From: Setaria digitata
Lineage: Eukaryota; Nematoda; Chromadorea; Rhabditida; Setariidae
Length of the DNA stretch: 64,000 nt
Direction of reading: 5' to 3'
Assembly: GCA_003640385.1 (NCBI GenBank)
Contig: RCAB01000092.1
Location: 1-64,000 of the forward strand
Positions within the stretch are counted from its first letter, which is position 1; each line of letters opens with the position of its first letter. Positions 1-12,400 of this stretch are shown in pieces. Below the pieces are notes generated by a model that had not been told where the DNA came from, made no database searches, and saw only the letters and a program-made list of their open reading frames with translations. The translations under genes were made by a program, and so were the position numbers.

Positions 1-59
1 CTAAAGGTGCAGCGCAAGATTTGTGCTCAAAGGATAATAGAAGGACGCACTGCTACTAA

Positions 60-545
60 AATGTTAATTAGGAGTTTTTTTTTTAACTAATTGGTGGTGA
101 ATTTGACGATATTAAAGAAGAAGAGTGGAATCCCGAGTGACTGATCATATTTTTGACATTAAATTGTGAATAAATTAATTTTATGCGTTTGATTTCGGTT
201 TTGATACCGAAATGGTTCTGAATTTGAACCTAAATTGTTGATCAAGTGTGTAATTTTGAGTGATTGACTCTATTTTGACGCTAGATTATGTGCAAATTAA
301 ACAATTCTAGACGCTTGATCTCGATTTTGATACCGAATTGTTCATAAAAAGCACAATTTTAAGCAATCGATCTTCAAATTGACACTAAAGTGATGATCAA
401 GAACTGTTTTTAAACTAGTTGGTCATGAATTCGACCCTAAATTGATGATCAAGAGATCAGATCTGAGTTACTGATCGCAATTTTGACACTGAATTGTTCA
501 CAAATTAATTAATTCTATGCACACACTTCAGTTTTGATGTCGAGG
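60..545. repeat. Degenerate ~51-bp tandem repeat
   Basis: A core close to TTTTGACACTGAATTGTTCA recurs with drift at about 101, 151, 199, 272, 323, 376, 428, 481 and 529, a spacing of 48-53 bases, with an extra partial copy near 222. Between the cores, phrases such as GATCAAG and GAGTGACTGATC also recur. This looks like an old, diverged satellite or minisatellite that may continue left of the window. No coding potential is seen in it. Confidence 0.7.
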
Positions 546-3500
546 GTGGTATCATTCAGTTACTTTCGAGAAAAAATACTTTGACACATCATTGACATTG
601 CAGACTTAAATCCGCCTCTTAATATCTTAAATTGCACAGAATCTTCCTGCTTGCTTTGTTTGATTTAAATTCATTCGTTACGAAATTTTTTTTGAGATGG
701 AATCCATCCGGAGTCTCTTTCACTGTCAACGCCATATTCTCTGTCTCTCTTGCTCGCGGTAAATATTCAGGTATATTTTGGTAGATTTATTCTCGTACAG
801 TGTCTACAAATCAAATCACAGAGTTTTTCTCAACCTTTGCTGAATGGTTATACCTCTTTTGTTTTTCTTAAATCTCACTTTTTGTTTTATACATGTTTGT
901 TAAGCTTTTCAGATCAGTCCGAATTTGGCTGAACTGGGAGACCCATGAATTAAATGACTTAATCTTAAATTATAAAGGTGTTTCACCCTTTTAACTACTA
1001 TAATTATCTGTTATCACCAAAATTAACATCTCATTTATCTTTTCCAAATAGAAGCTATTTTTGCCATTTTAGGAGTGACACTAATCTCAGGAAAAATTCT
1101 CGTTTCATTCCACGGATCAGATGCTGTGCTGCAGTGGACCACATGAATATTTGTGTATTTGTGCTGTTGTCATGGAGTCTCTCTGAACTTGGCTTGGGAG
1201 AGAAAAGCTTTTTGTGATCAGTCTTGTGTTACTATAGTCTAGCTTGCTATGCCAATACTTGCTGGACCTTTTAACTTCGCTCTTTCCACATCTTATAAAG
1301 GAAAAGTATCGTCTTTGCTTTTCTACGAAATGTATTTTCTTTCTAGATACTTTTTAATTAATGCGTAACTGTGAGAGTCTCGGAACTTTTCGTTTTAACT
1401 GTAATAACTAGCCTTGGAAAGCCGATGTTGCAAATACCAGGAAGGCCATTAACACATTATGCAAATGTATCAGAAGCAGTCTTCCTTTTATCTGATTTCA
1501 AAATCTTCGCAGTCCTATGACTGTTTTCGAATTCTGTGCTCCTTTACGTTATTTGTAGGGCAAATCTGTCAGAGACGACTGTGGTGACGCATCACTCACC
1601 TAATTTTCCTATATTATGTGGCTATTTTGGAGAAAGAACTTTTAAATTTCCGTTCACGTACGTGTTTAAAAAAAAATTGCTCTTTTTTTACGATGATAAG
1701 ATATGCCTTTGTCGTGTATATGGAAGCTTCTAACACTAGACTCATTAGGTAATAGGCTTAAACTATCTGAATTTGTTACTGTTTTGTCTCTTAGCTCAAC
1801 TCTTAGAAGATTATATATTATAGATTTCGATCACTTGAAAACATTATGAACGCGCCATATTTTAGAATCTTAGTCTTATTTTCATTTGTCCCTCCTTGAT
1901 CGGATTTCAAGGATTGAAAAACTGGAATGAAAATTTCCATTTTTTCACTTTAAGCCATCATTTATCATTAGATCCAAAAATTTCAATTTTATCAACAAAC
2001 CTGACTTCGAACCTCAGCTTTCCATTTCATTTCATTTCCATCCTATTTTTGTGACAGACACTGGATTGTTTTCATCGCCGTTTTACGTTTCGAATACATG
2101 TTTAAGAAATCTACAAAATTCACGGACTTTAAATCAAAATTAGAAGAATATATTTCTGGCAGATAGATAATTTGTTATTTAGTTCTTCTACATTTTAATC
2201 ATGTATTTCTCTAAAGTAATTTTTCATTGCAACATCCTGACTCGAACTGTGAGTTTACCTGAATATTATCAATGTGTAAACAAGATATAGGATAATATAA
2301 ATTTCTAAAAGCAATAAAAGTAAGTTGTTTAATAGGTCTATAATTTCCAGAAGAAATATTCTTTAAAAATTTCTTTAATCATTCAATTGTGTAAGTGTAA
2401 ATAAATAAATTAACAAATGTATAAATATATGAAGAATTTGACGGAGCAAAATTCAATACTCACATATTTCCGGCTGCTTTTTTTTCATTCACTTTAACGA
2501 TTATTGCAGACCTCATGAAATTTAATTTTCCAATTAGAGAAAAAATATTCAATTTGCATCATGTAAACGATAACACTTCGAAATCATTGGTGACATCACT
2601 CGCTGGTTAAAAGAATGATTCATACGGAGTCTGTTAATTAGAATTACCTCTTTCCTGACCTCACCTGTAAGTAGTCATGCTTTGTAAATTTTTAAATATC
2701 TTGCTTCAAAGACAGTTCCACTCTCTAATTCTTCCTTGCCATTGATAAATTCGATTTTCGGTTAAAGAAAGATGAAGGGCTGTGTTGCATAATTTTAATA
2801 TTGCACAGGCTTAGGAAAATCGCGGCAAGATTGAATTACATTTGACTGTCACAAATCCTATCCCAAATCAGAAACATGAAAATTAAAGAAAAGTAGAAAA
2901 ATACGAACAATATATCTCAGGAATTGTTTTTACAACTTCTGTGGGTTATTGCTATGTCAGCTTTATGCAATGAGTTGCCTATGCTAGCTTGACTTCTCTC
3001 TGTTTAAATGTTTTTTTCATGTTTCTTTTTGAATTCTTAAGCTTTATGATCGTCGATTTGTACGGGTTACTAATGATAGTTGGATTGAATAGATATATAT
3101 ATATATAAGTGATATCGTAGTGCTACCTTCCATTTCCATTTCATTTTCCTTTTAAATATTAAACAACAAAATGGAAAAAAGAATTTTTACGGCTAAAAAA
3201 AGAACGAAATTTAGAGACAAATTAGGTCATCATGCAAATCCATCTCCGTTCTCCATCAGGTCAAAGTTTATGCGATTACACTAACATCCTTTCAAACTTT
3301 CGAAAGAACTTGACGCTTTTCAAATTAATATTAGTTTTCGGCAAGTCAAAACGTTTCCTTGCATTCTTCTCAAGAACAATAACAGTCACGAAGTCTGACT
3401 CGCGGGGAGAGATGACTCTCATTATTGAAGTTCCATTTTATTTCATCTTATCTTTTGTACTCACTTCAAGTTAGTATTTCACCTTGCACCAATGCATCAG

Positions 3501-4349
3501 TGACACCTCTGTGCCATTTTTGGTAATATTTTTTATATTTTTGCTTCAGTATTTGTTTCAAATGCTACTGTTTACAATATTTGATGCTATATGCTCTTAA
3601 CAAGTTTTTTTATCAATAATTTAAAGGTCAGAATGTTTCGAAACAAAATTTTTGTTATACGCAATCGCATCTGTCATAACAATTACTTTTCTCCGACTCA
3701 TCTTCCATTTAATTACACTATTCCTTGCAAAAATCTTCCTTGGAAATGTTAATAATCGCTCAAGAATAATCATACTCTTCTCTGAATGATGCCTGCACCT
3801 GCGCAGCAACAGGTAGTCATTTTCAAGTGACCCGAAGAATCAGTTTCATATCTTTTTTTCTATCAAGATGAAATATATCATTTTTTTTAAGTGATATATA
3901 TATATCATTTACTTAGTACTGAAATTCGGAAAAATCAGCAATGAACCTACAAATCTGAATCATTTTTCATTTTCCTTCTACTTCTTCAAAGTTTCAGTTT
4001 TTATCTGCCAAATATATTGAATATCAGATGCTACTTTTTCTGACATTGCAATTAAAGAGAGCATCAGAATCCTACCGTTGGTTGTTTAGAATTGCTTGAT
4101 AATCTGAAGGACGTTCCAACTATTTCTTGGCAATAGATTTGAAAGTTTGACCAAAAGAGAATCGAATGTTTAACTTCACTACCTTTTTAAAGTCGTAACT
4201 CTGTCTTAGAGACGGAGCCACATGATAAGAGTGATGATTATGCCTCTTTTTTATTGTTCGTTTGTAAATGTGTAAGAGTGAAGTAATGTCACCTCAGAAA
4301 ACGACTGTCGTTTTGTTGAGACTTGTATTACACAGCAACATATTAATAA

Positions 4350-4432
4350 AATTTACTTATATTAACTTTTGTTAACTTTTTTAAAATTTACTTAAACCAA
4401 CTTATACTAACTTTTGTTAATATAAGTAAATT
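4350..4432. repeat. 17-bp perfect inverted repeat with internal direct repeats
   Basis: Positions 4350-4366 (AATTTACTTATATTAAC) are the exact reverse complement of 4416-4432, separated by 49 bases. The phrase AACTTTTGTTAA occurs twice inside, and AAAATTTACTTA begins each half. It may be a foldback remnant or a very short element. No target-site duplication was identified. Confidence 0.6.
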
Positions 4433-7400
4433 AAATTTGCTCTTAAACAGACTGACTCAGACTTCTTCAATATCCATCGAAAAATTTAAAAAATTTTTGA
4501 GAAAATCTCTTTAAACAGTATTTTTTTCACAGCGATCATCATAAAGCATTTTAAATATGTAAAAAAAAAAAAAAAAAAAATTTAATAGTAGTAATTTCGG
4601 GCACGCGACCTTATACTGAACAAAATATTTTTAAATCGCGATTCTCTTTTTAAAGTGATTCACTAATGACATTGGTGGAAAATGGATTTTGACTCTTTGA
4701 TCAGACTGATCAGACCTTTTTATTAATCTTTGTAACGATAACGGCAACAAAAATTTGTTTCCACGCTTTTTTTGTATTTTCCATGAAAATTTCTTGAACT
4801 TTTTAAAATCCAATTGATAAGAAGAAGTGTCCTTTGGAAAACGATATTTCTTTCCTTTTGTGAATATTCAATTTTCAAGGTTCAACAGGCATGGCGTGAA
4901 GAATGAATGTTTTTGATTGAATATGCAAATAAACAAAAATTAGCATAGCAGAACTCATTCAATAAATTACCATCATAACTATTCTTGATTATTTTATGAA
5001 ACAGGTCTTCCAGTGATGGCATAGTCTGGATATTTTTGTTTATTTGACCTTGCTACGAAAAAATAAGAAATATCCGTCATGTCGTAGATCTGGGTTACAT
5101 CTCTAGTGTTTGCAACTTTATTCAACCTTTTTTTTTTGAATATTTGGACTAAGTTCATTCCATTTCATTAGCCGACGTAGTTTATGTTTTTCAAGCTTAA
5201 GTTTATTGCTCGAAATAGACTAAGAGTCCATGGACAGTTATGTGGAAATTAACTGACTCAGAAGTGCTTGTGGTGAATCAGTTGCCTACCAGTGGGTTCG
5301 ATGTCTGAGTAGGAGGCATTGCAACGGGTCGCTTTTCGACCTTCCTGATAAAAAGGAGAATTTGCATTTTTCGTTCTGCTAAACAACAGTTTATCCAGCA
5401 AGTTCTCCACTACAGCTCTTCTTTTGATTCAGTTTGCTTTGGAAAAAATGATTTTTAAATTATTTTATATGTCAACACTAACCTTTGTCCGATTAATAAT
5501 GATAGTGGCTGATAATGTTTGGTAATATGAATAGACGAGAATTTGGCGCATTCAAATAGGGGTAAATGCAAACAACTTTCCTCCATTTTATGAACCATTT
5601 TTGTGTGAACATTTCAAAGCGCCATAAAGTTTTCCCTCAAAATAAATCTTGAGCATTTCAGTTTTCTAAACTAAGATTGAATGGAAGAGAAAAAACCAAT
5701 GAAAAAGAGTTTTCTGCATTCTACAAACATCTCAGTTATATTTTCCTATTACACAGAATCGTAAAAACTGATTTACTCAGTTATTTATGCAAAAACTGTA
5801 CTTTTTTAAGCAAGAAAATTTGCTGCATATTGAATGAAGGCAATACTAATCGCTTCGGAGAATACTTGAGAAGCATACCTGTAAATTCCTGGAAACATTG
5901 AGATCATTCCATCCGGATGCATCCTTTATCCGCAAGCACTGCTCATTTCATGATCCTTCCTTTCGCAATCCTTTATTATAACAAGCAATACTAAAGTGTT
6001 TATTTACTTTATTAGATACTCAGAGTATAAGTTACCTGAAAATTACCACTGATAATCAACAACTACATAAATAAATCTCAATGTGCATTTTTTCCAGAAG
6101 AATGAAGTTTGATTCATCTCATTCATATTATTAACACTGAAAGCATCTGATTAAATTTAATAACAGTCTCAAATATCAGTGTAATTAATTTGATTCCTTC
6201 CTTCTTAACTATAGTAATTTTAATTTTTCGAAACTCTCGCGTAACTGCTAATGAATTTTGATTTGAAATGTCTAAATGTTTTCAACTGGTTTGATATCTT
6301 CGAGAAAGTTGTTAGCAATCAAATTTTCTTCGTTTTTTTTGAGTCAATGAAAGCAATATTCATAAAATGATATTCGAAAGATGCAAGGTACCTCTCTCCT
6401 CATCTTCTCCTACGCCATTACATAAATAAATGTTAGGGAATTAAAAAAACAACTGGCACCATTGGAGCTATTTTTTTCAGATGCCGAGTATTTTTTTATG
6501 ACCTCAGAATTGAAGGAAAAGATTGAGAGAAGAAGTATAAATCAATAAGACTCATAAATCATTGGTTCTTTCAAAGTCTCAACTGTCACCTTTAGTAGTC
6601 ACTTTCTTCCTCCTTTCATTAATTAGCCTACCAATCATTTTATCAAATTTCTGACTGCAACTTGGTAATGATTCCCTTAGAACCGCACACAAAAAACCTT
6701 TCTAAAAAAAGTAAGACATATTTTCTTCATCTTTTTTTTTAATAGAACTTTTAATCTTACTGAAAATCACTATTCTGTTTTTGTCACCGTTTTCTCTTTT
6801 TCTTTACTTGAAGACTCATGGGATATCTTTTTTGCTAACGCGAAACCGCTTGTTTGATAAGGTAAATTGTATTTTCAATAATTCATTTCTACTTTTCAAA
6901 ACTAATCAATGCAAGAAGATTTATGTTGCATTTTTGTGACAAGAAATACATAATCAAATATTTCTCCTCTGGTTGTTTGCCATTTTGTTCTTAGCAAGTT
7001 CTTTTGCAGAAATACGACAAATTTATTTAATCAGTTTTTAACTTAATTATTAATGAGGAGGACTTGAGTGAAGTGGAGAGTCGAAAATTCGGAACAAAGA
7101 TCTCATTTGTTGAAAATTTTCATTTCTACAAAAAATGAAACAAGCAGGATGAAAGATGTTGATGTGATTATTGCAAGTTTATCGGTAGTCAAAGGCAGTA
7201 GTGAGGAAGGAAAGACACTAAGTATGATGATTTGACAAGAGGAAATTTTTGGATGATATCAGTGTTAAGCGGTAAGCTGTTTTTGATCACTTTATTAAAA
7301 CTTAAATTCAATGACCGAAAGTGTTTTGGAATTCTTTTATTTTTTTTTAATTATCATTAACAGCCATTTGCAATATGTAGTTCTTAATTTGATTATTAAA

Positions 7401-9288
7401 TTCAAAAAAAAAAAAAATTTTTGATTAATACTGATTATAAATGATGATTCAAAAATACGGTTGACTGTGATCGCTACTCATCCAGTCTATTTTAAATGCA
7501 TTTTAAACTTCCTTATGAATATTTATAATATATTTTCAAAAAAAAAAACGCAGCAGAAATTGTTTGTAAACCGCGAACAGCTTTTTGTGATTGCCTTTAT
7601 CATAAAATACTAATATTCATAAAGCATTCTCGTTGGAATCTAGGGTGCTCAACAAAGATGAAATCTTGTACAGTTAAAAGAGTAATTATTATGAATATTT
7701 GCTTGCATTGTTAAGTGTGTTCTGAATCATTGGCACGTGTTCATGTTGGAAACGTTTTAAACCTTTTTCCTCCAGGCATTAATTGCTCTTCAAAACGTGT
7801 CAATTTCGGGACGTCGGGAATTCTTGACCACTGGGTACTTCTATGGCACGTAACCCTCATATAGAAAAATTTCTGCACCACGTCGAGAATTTCATATCAT
7901 TTGTTCATACGTGATTTAAATTTTTATTTTCTTTTTTTAAACATTATTTTATTTCAAAAGTATTAATTTTCATCTCATACTTATAATTCTAAAAAGACTT
8001 TTTAGGCTTTAGCCTAAAATCCTAAAATCCTAAAATTTTAAATATCATTTTATTTAAGTCATATCGTCACGAAATGGTTGATTTCCTAGAGTAGAAAGAA
8101 CGCAAACGCTTTGATTACGGATTCATAGGATTAATAATTACAAAATTCCAACTTTGCTTTAAATAAAATTTTGTAGTAAAGTTGTACTGATCTATTTTTA
8201 TTGATCTGTGATTGATATATTAGGTTATATTATCGAATTAGAATTTTAGACTGCAAATATTAGCTGTGAAACGGAAGAAAGCAATCAAATAATTTGTAAT
8301 TACCAAGTTGTTTTTAAAATTTATCTGCCCAAACGAATCTGGCGCCATTGTGTGGCGAGTTGTTTTGTTCTCTGGAGGATTCTTATTTAACAATAAATTT
8401 TTATTCATCTCTTTTCATCACCAATTATTATCAGTACTTGTACTCTTTTGATGCTTTATCAGTGTATCGGGCCATAATACTATCAGTACAGCGTTAGTGC
8501 AATATAATATAAACTTTTTTCTGCATGGCGATTAACAATTTTGTTTTAAATACCTCAACATTACTTAAAGAATTCATTTAACAGTTAACAATATTGAATG
8601 TTAGCTTAGGCTTCTAGTTCCACAGATTTATTCGAACAAATTGTTAGCAGTGCATTCCTACGATTAAATGTATTAATATTATATTTAAATATCAATATAC
8701 TCGTAATCAGACATGTTTATAATTGGATACACTCATAATTAGGTACTTTTCTAATTAATAATATTCATAACCTAAGTGTGCTGTGATTACAAAGATCAAT
8801 TTCTTTTGAAAAGTTTCATTGTGTTCCTACTTTCAACAAGGCTTTAATGATAATCGGATGCTTATCTTTATTGGTGAAACACTGTGCCGGTCACTAATAA
8901 AACTGACCAAAATGCACAATTTATTATCAATAATTATATATATATATATAACTTTCACATATATGTATATGAAAAGTTCGAGCTGAAATTAATTTCGCAA
9001 AATATGGCATTTTATAAAAAAAAAATCGTGGAATAATACTGTTAACGAGCTTTTCCTTTCCTTTTATCTATTCCGAAAATTTCTTGATGTTATTCTTCCT
9101 CATTTTTTCAAGAAAGGCGGCACTTTCAGAAACAGCTTTGTGTAAGTCTTCCCGCAAAGGAAACTAATTTCGTTGTATTTTTTAAAATTTATCATCACTT
9201 ATAGCAGCCGGCTGCTGATTACAACAATTATCGCACGGCAGTGAAGGGCGCAAATCTGACCAGTCAAATCCGCCCATCCAATATCTAT

Positions 9289-9335
9289 TCTGGCTAATAT
9301 AAATAGTATATATATATATACATATATTAGCCAGA
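9289..9335. repeat. 13-bp hairpin next to the first formin exon
   Basis: TCTGGCTAATATA at 9289-9301 pairs perfectly with 9323-9335. The loop is an AT run. The hairpin lies about 75 bases before the TTTCAG acceptor at 9410, and it is followed by another AT-rich partial palindrome up to about 9362. Confidence 0.55.
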
Positions 9336-9434
9336 AATATATATATTCTCTATATATATATATGGGCTGATTGGAGAGACATTAATACATTCACTTCATT
9401 TTTATTTCAGACTTGCTATATTGAGACTGTTGAT

Positions 9435-12400
9435 ATGGATGAGGATGAAGAATTGGACGATGAATTGTTATTTGAAGAAATTCAGCGCTGTCCTGAAAAA
9501 TATTTCACGCAATACCTTTACGGTGCGAAAAAATTTGTAATTGAAGCACTTTTTTCTTTTTCCTTTTGAAATGTTTGCATTCTCTTTAGCTGACACAAAT
9601 ACTGTACTGAATGATGATTATAACATTTAGGTTAGGGTGTTGAATAAAATCAAAATATGAGAATTACCAAAGCTACCGAAATATGAATTCTATAACAGAT
9701 AATGTTTCTCGAATGCAGATGACCTTAAGCATTGTGTTGTTTAAATTAAGTAGCATGTTAATTTATAAAATGGGAACTTAATATGTTAAACCGCAATGTC
9801 ATGGGAAGACTGATTTTGACACTGGCGATCTTAGTGGTGATTCAATTGCTAACTATTTCATTTTATTCTAATCTGACTTTAGTGTATGTTGCACAACTGA
9901 CAGGAAATACAATTAATTTACTCTTAGAAGAAATAATCTGATCATAATTTACAAAATTACAACTAATTGATGAGCTACAAATCGTTCCGCAATTATTTAC
10001 TTCTATTTTTGCTATTTATTTGCCAAGCCATTACTTATTTTTTTAAATCTGATATTTATAGATTTTGTTTTTTGTTAATCATTCAAATTTTCTTCATAGC
10101 TGCAATTAATTTACTAAAAAGATAAGCGGAAATATCATTTATACAATTATTTATTATCATCGGGTTTGTGAATGAATCTGTATATAATTACTGTTACTAC
10201 CACAGCAGTGATGATCCCATTTTTGCTTACGCAGTTCAAATTCATTGAACTCTGTAGTTGAAGTAAGCAGATCCTTGGCTAATTATCACCTAAGCTCAAG
10301 TAACATTGATCTGGTAATAGTAAACATCACTTTAAAGTAGGAAAAATTTTTCCTAGCCATTTGTTATAAATTATAAAATCTGCCAATGAGCAAGCAAACT
10401 AAATCTAGTTGGTTTAAGACAAAAATGTATTTGAACAAATCAGACAAAAATCTTTAATATTAGTATCTTAATCCACATCTAACAAATTTAATTTTTTATA
10501 ATTTCTGTTTCATTAGAATCATTGTTGCTCTTTCCTTCAATACTTCTTTCAATATTGTGAATCAAAAAAATCAGGTGGACTTCTGCAAGAGGCTTGTTTT
10601 GCAAATGACTGAACTACTCTGTTTCAGTTAAACTGCCTTCAGGTTGCTTAAACTTCATTGCAATAATTCCTCTAATAAGGATTTCAAAATAATTGTCATC
10701 CTTGTCTTCTCACTGAAAAATGGCTCGAAATTATCTAGACTTCTATAGTTTCTCCCCATCCATTCGTGTTCTTCAAGGTGACATCAATCAATCAAAGCAG
10801 TTAGTTGAACAAAATGATTGAAATGCGGAACCATCCTGAACTAAATTTTCATTGCTTTTTTCCTTCTACACTCTTTGTCCGATAGAAAACACTTATTAAT
10901 ATTAAGTAGATAACGAACAATTAATTAAATAAATAAAGTGAATTAACCAAACATTTTCAAATAAATAATGGTATTTATAATGATTAATAAGGAAAGTGTG
11001 GATAAGGTAGAATAATTGAAATGTGTTAAAAAAAGGTTGAGAAATAATTCAGTGTTGGTTGCGTTGATTGTTAATTGATTGATAATTTACTGCTGTAGTG
11101 ATTGTGTGCTCTTTTTTTAGCAGTTATTCCAAAATTAATGAAAAATAAATGATTATATTGCCTGAAAAACAAAGAAAAGTTTATTTAAAGGACGTTAGAT
11201 AAGAAACTGTTCCAGTGAGAAGTTTCTATTTGGTAAGACCTGCAAACAGGAAATTCAGCCCTCTGTAAAAAGTTGGTCACTCCTTCAAAACATATCTCTT
11301 TCAACTAAAATATAGTACAGTATGATATTAAAGGTTTCGATAAGGGGAATGATTCAGAGTTGAAAAGTGGAGAAAATTTAGTTCTAGGTGGATATGTCAA
11401 GCAACAGTTTTATACTCCCAATCTATACTGTTTATGTTTCGGCTTGGGGAATTGTCCAATATTTATTGAACTGTTTAGTGGCAATCGGAAATGTGTAATA
11501 ATAACCTGTCCTGAAGTGAATTATATGTTGAAGTTTTCTAAATGTTTCTATTATCTGCCAAATTTTGCTGTGCAAATAGCACCAAACGCATTTCTAGGCA
11601 CGAATAGAAATGCTTATATTTAATTTCCATTGGTAAACCGCTAAATAACAAAGGTATTTTTAGGCACGGATACAGTTAGCATAGTAGACTTATTAAACCG
11701 ACTAATACAAAATAAGAATGGTTTCGAAGTCGCAATCGAGTGTCTCTCGTGTTGGCAGGTTTATTCCATTTCATTTATATTCTTTTTCACCTTTTAATCC
11801 AATATCACGTCATTTTTTCGAAGTTTTTTGTCGTTCCAGAAGTCAACCTATAAGAAATTTCAGGACATAATTGGTGCAAACTACTGTTTAGAACCAATTT
11901 CAAATGAACTTCAACAAGCTGAAAATGCACAAGTCATATGCTTGTGTTTGAAACTTCTCAATCAGTTGTTGAAATATTCACCAAGTGCTGTAACTCGGAT
12001 ACGGATCGATCACGAATTAAAAGGCCGGTCTTTAATTAATTTACTTAGTCTCTTAACTAATCAAAAGGTTAATTTTTTTTAAAGTAATCCTTTTTCCTCA
12101 AAATTCATTTCACATTTAGTTGACAAATGAAGAGAATAACTATTTCATCACCCTTTCTCTATTCTCTCTAATAATTTCAAAACTTAGGCGGAAAAAAATT
12201 AGTGGCAACAATTTGCAAATGAATAAAGCTTTTCTGAAGCAGCCCTTCTCTATATCATAGAATCCTATCATTAACGTATCCCTTTTTTTTCAACGTTGTC
12301 TTACCAAATATCACAAGTTGGGTCATTCAACATCCACATACTACATACCGAACAGTAATTTTACTATTCACTTTCCAGCCTCAGTGGATTGGGGACAATT

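Larger units (their letters stand above)
546..9410. other. Non-coding flank upstream of the formin
   Basis: About 8.9 kb of AT-rich sequence with stops in all frames and only short open frames of biased composition. It holds homopolymer runs (20 A at 4561-4580), AT dinucleotide runs (near 3093-3108, 8938-8950, 9308-9320), a 17-bp inverted repeat (4350-4432) and a short hairpin just before the first formin exon. It could contain the promoter and undetected upstream exons of the formin: the exon at 9411 is open in frame back to its splice acceptor. I see no recognisable gene. Confidence 0.6.

Noticed and set aside
4561..4580. Poly-A run as the tail of a retroposon
   Set aside because: No element body, polymerase III boxes or target-site duplication next to it; similar homopolymers occur throughout.
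5230..5350. Possible tRNA or tRNA-derived element (GGGTTCGATGTC resembles a B box)
   Set aside because: No matching A box at the right spacing and no cloverleaf could be drawn.
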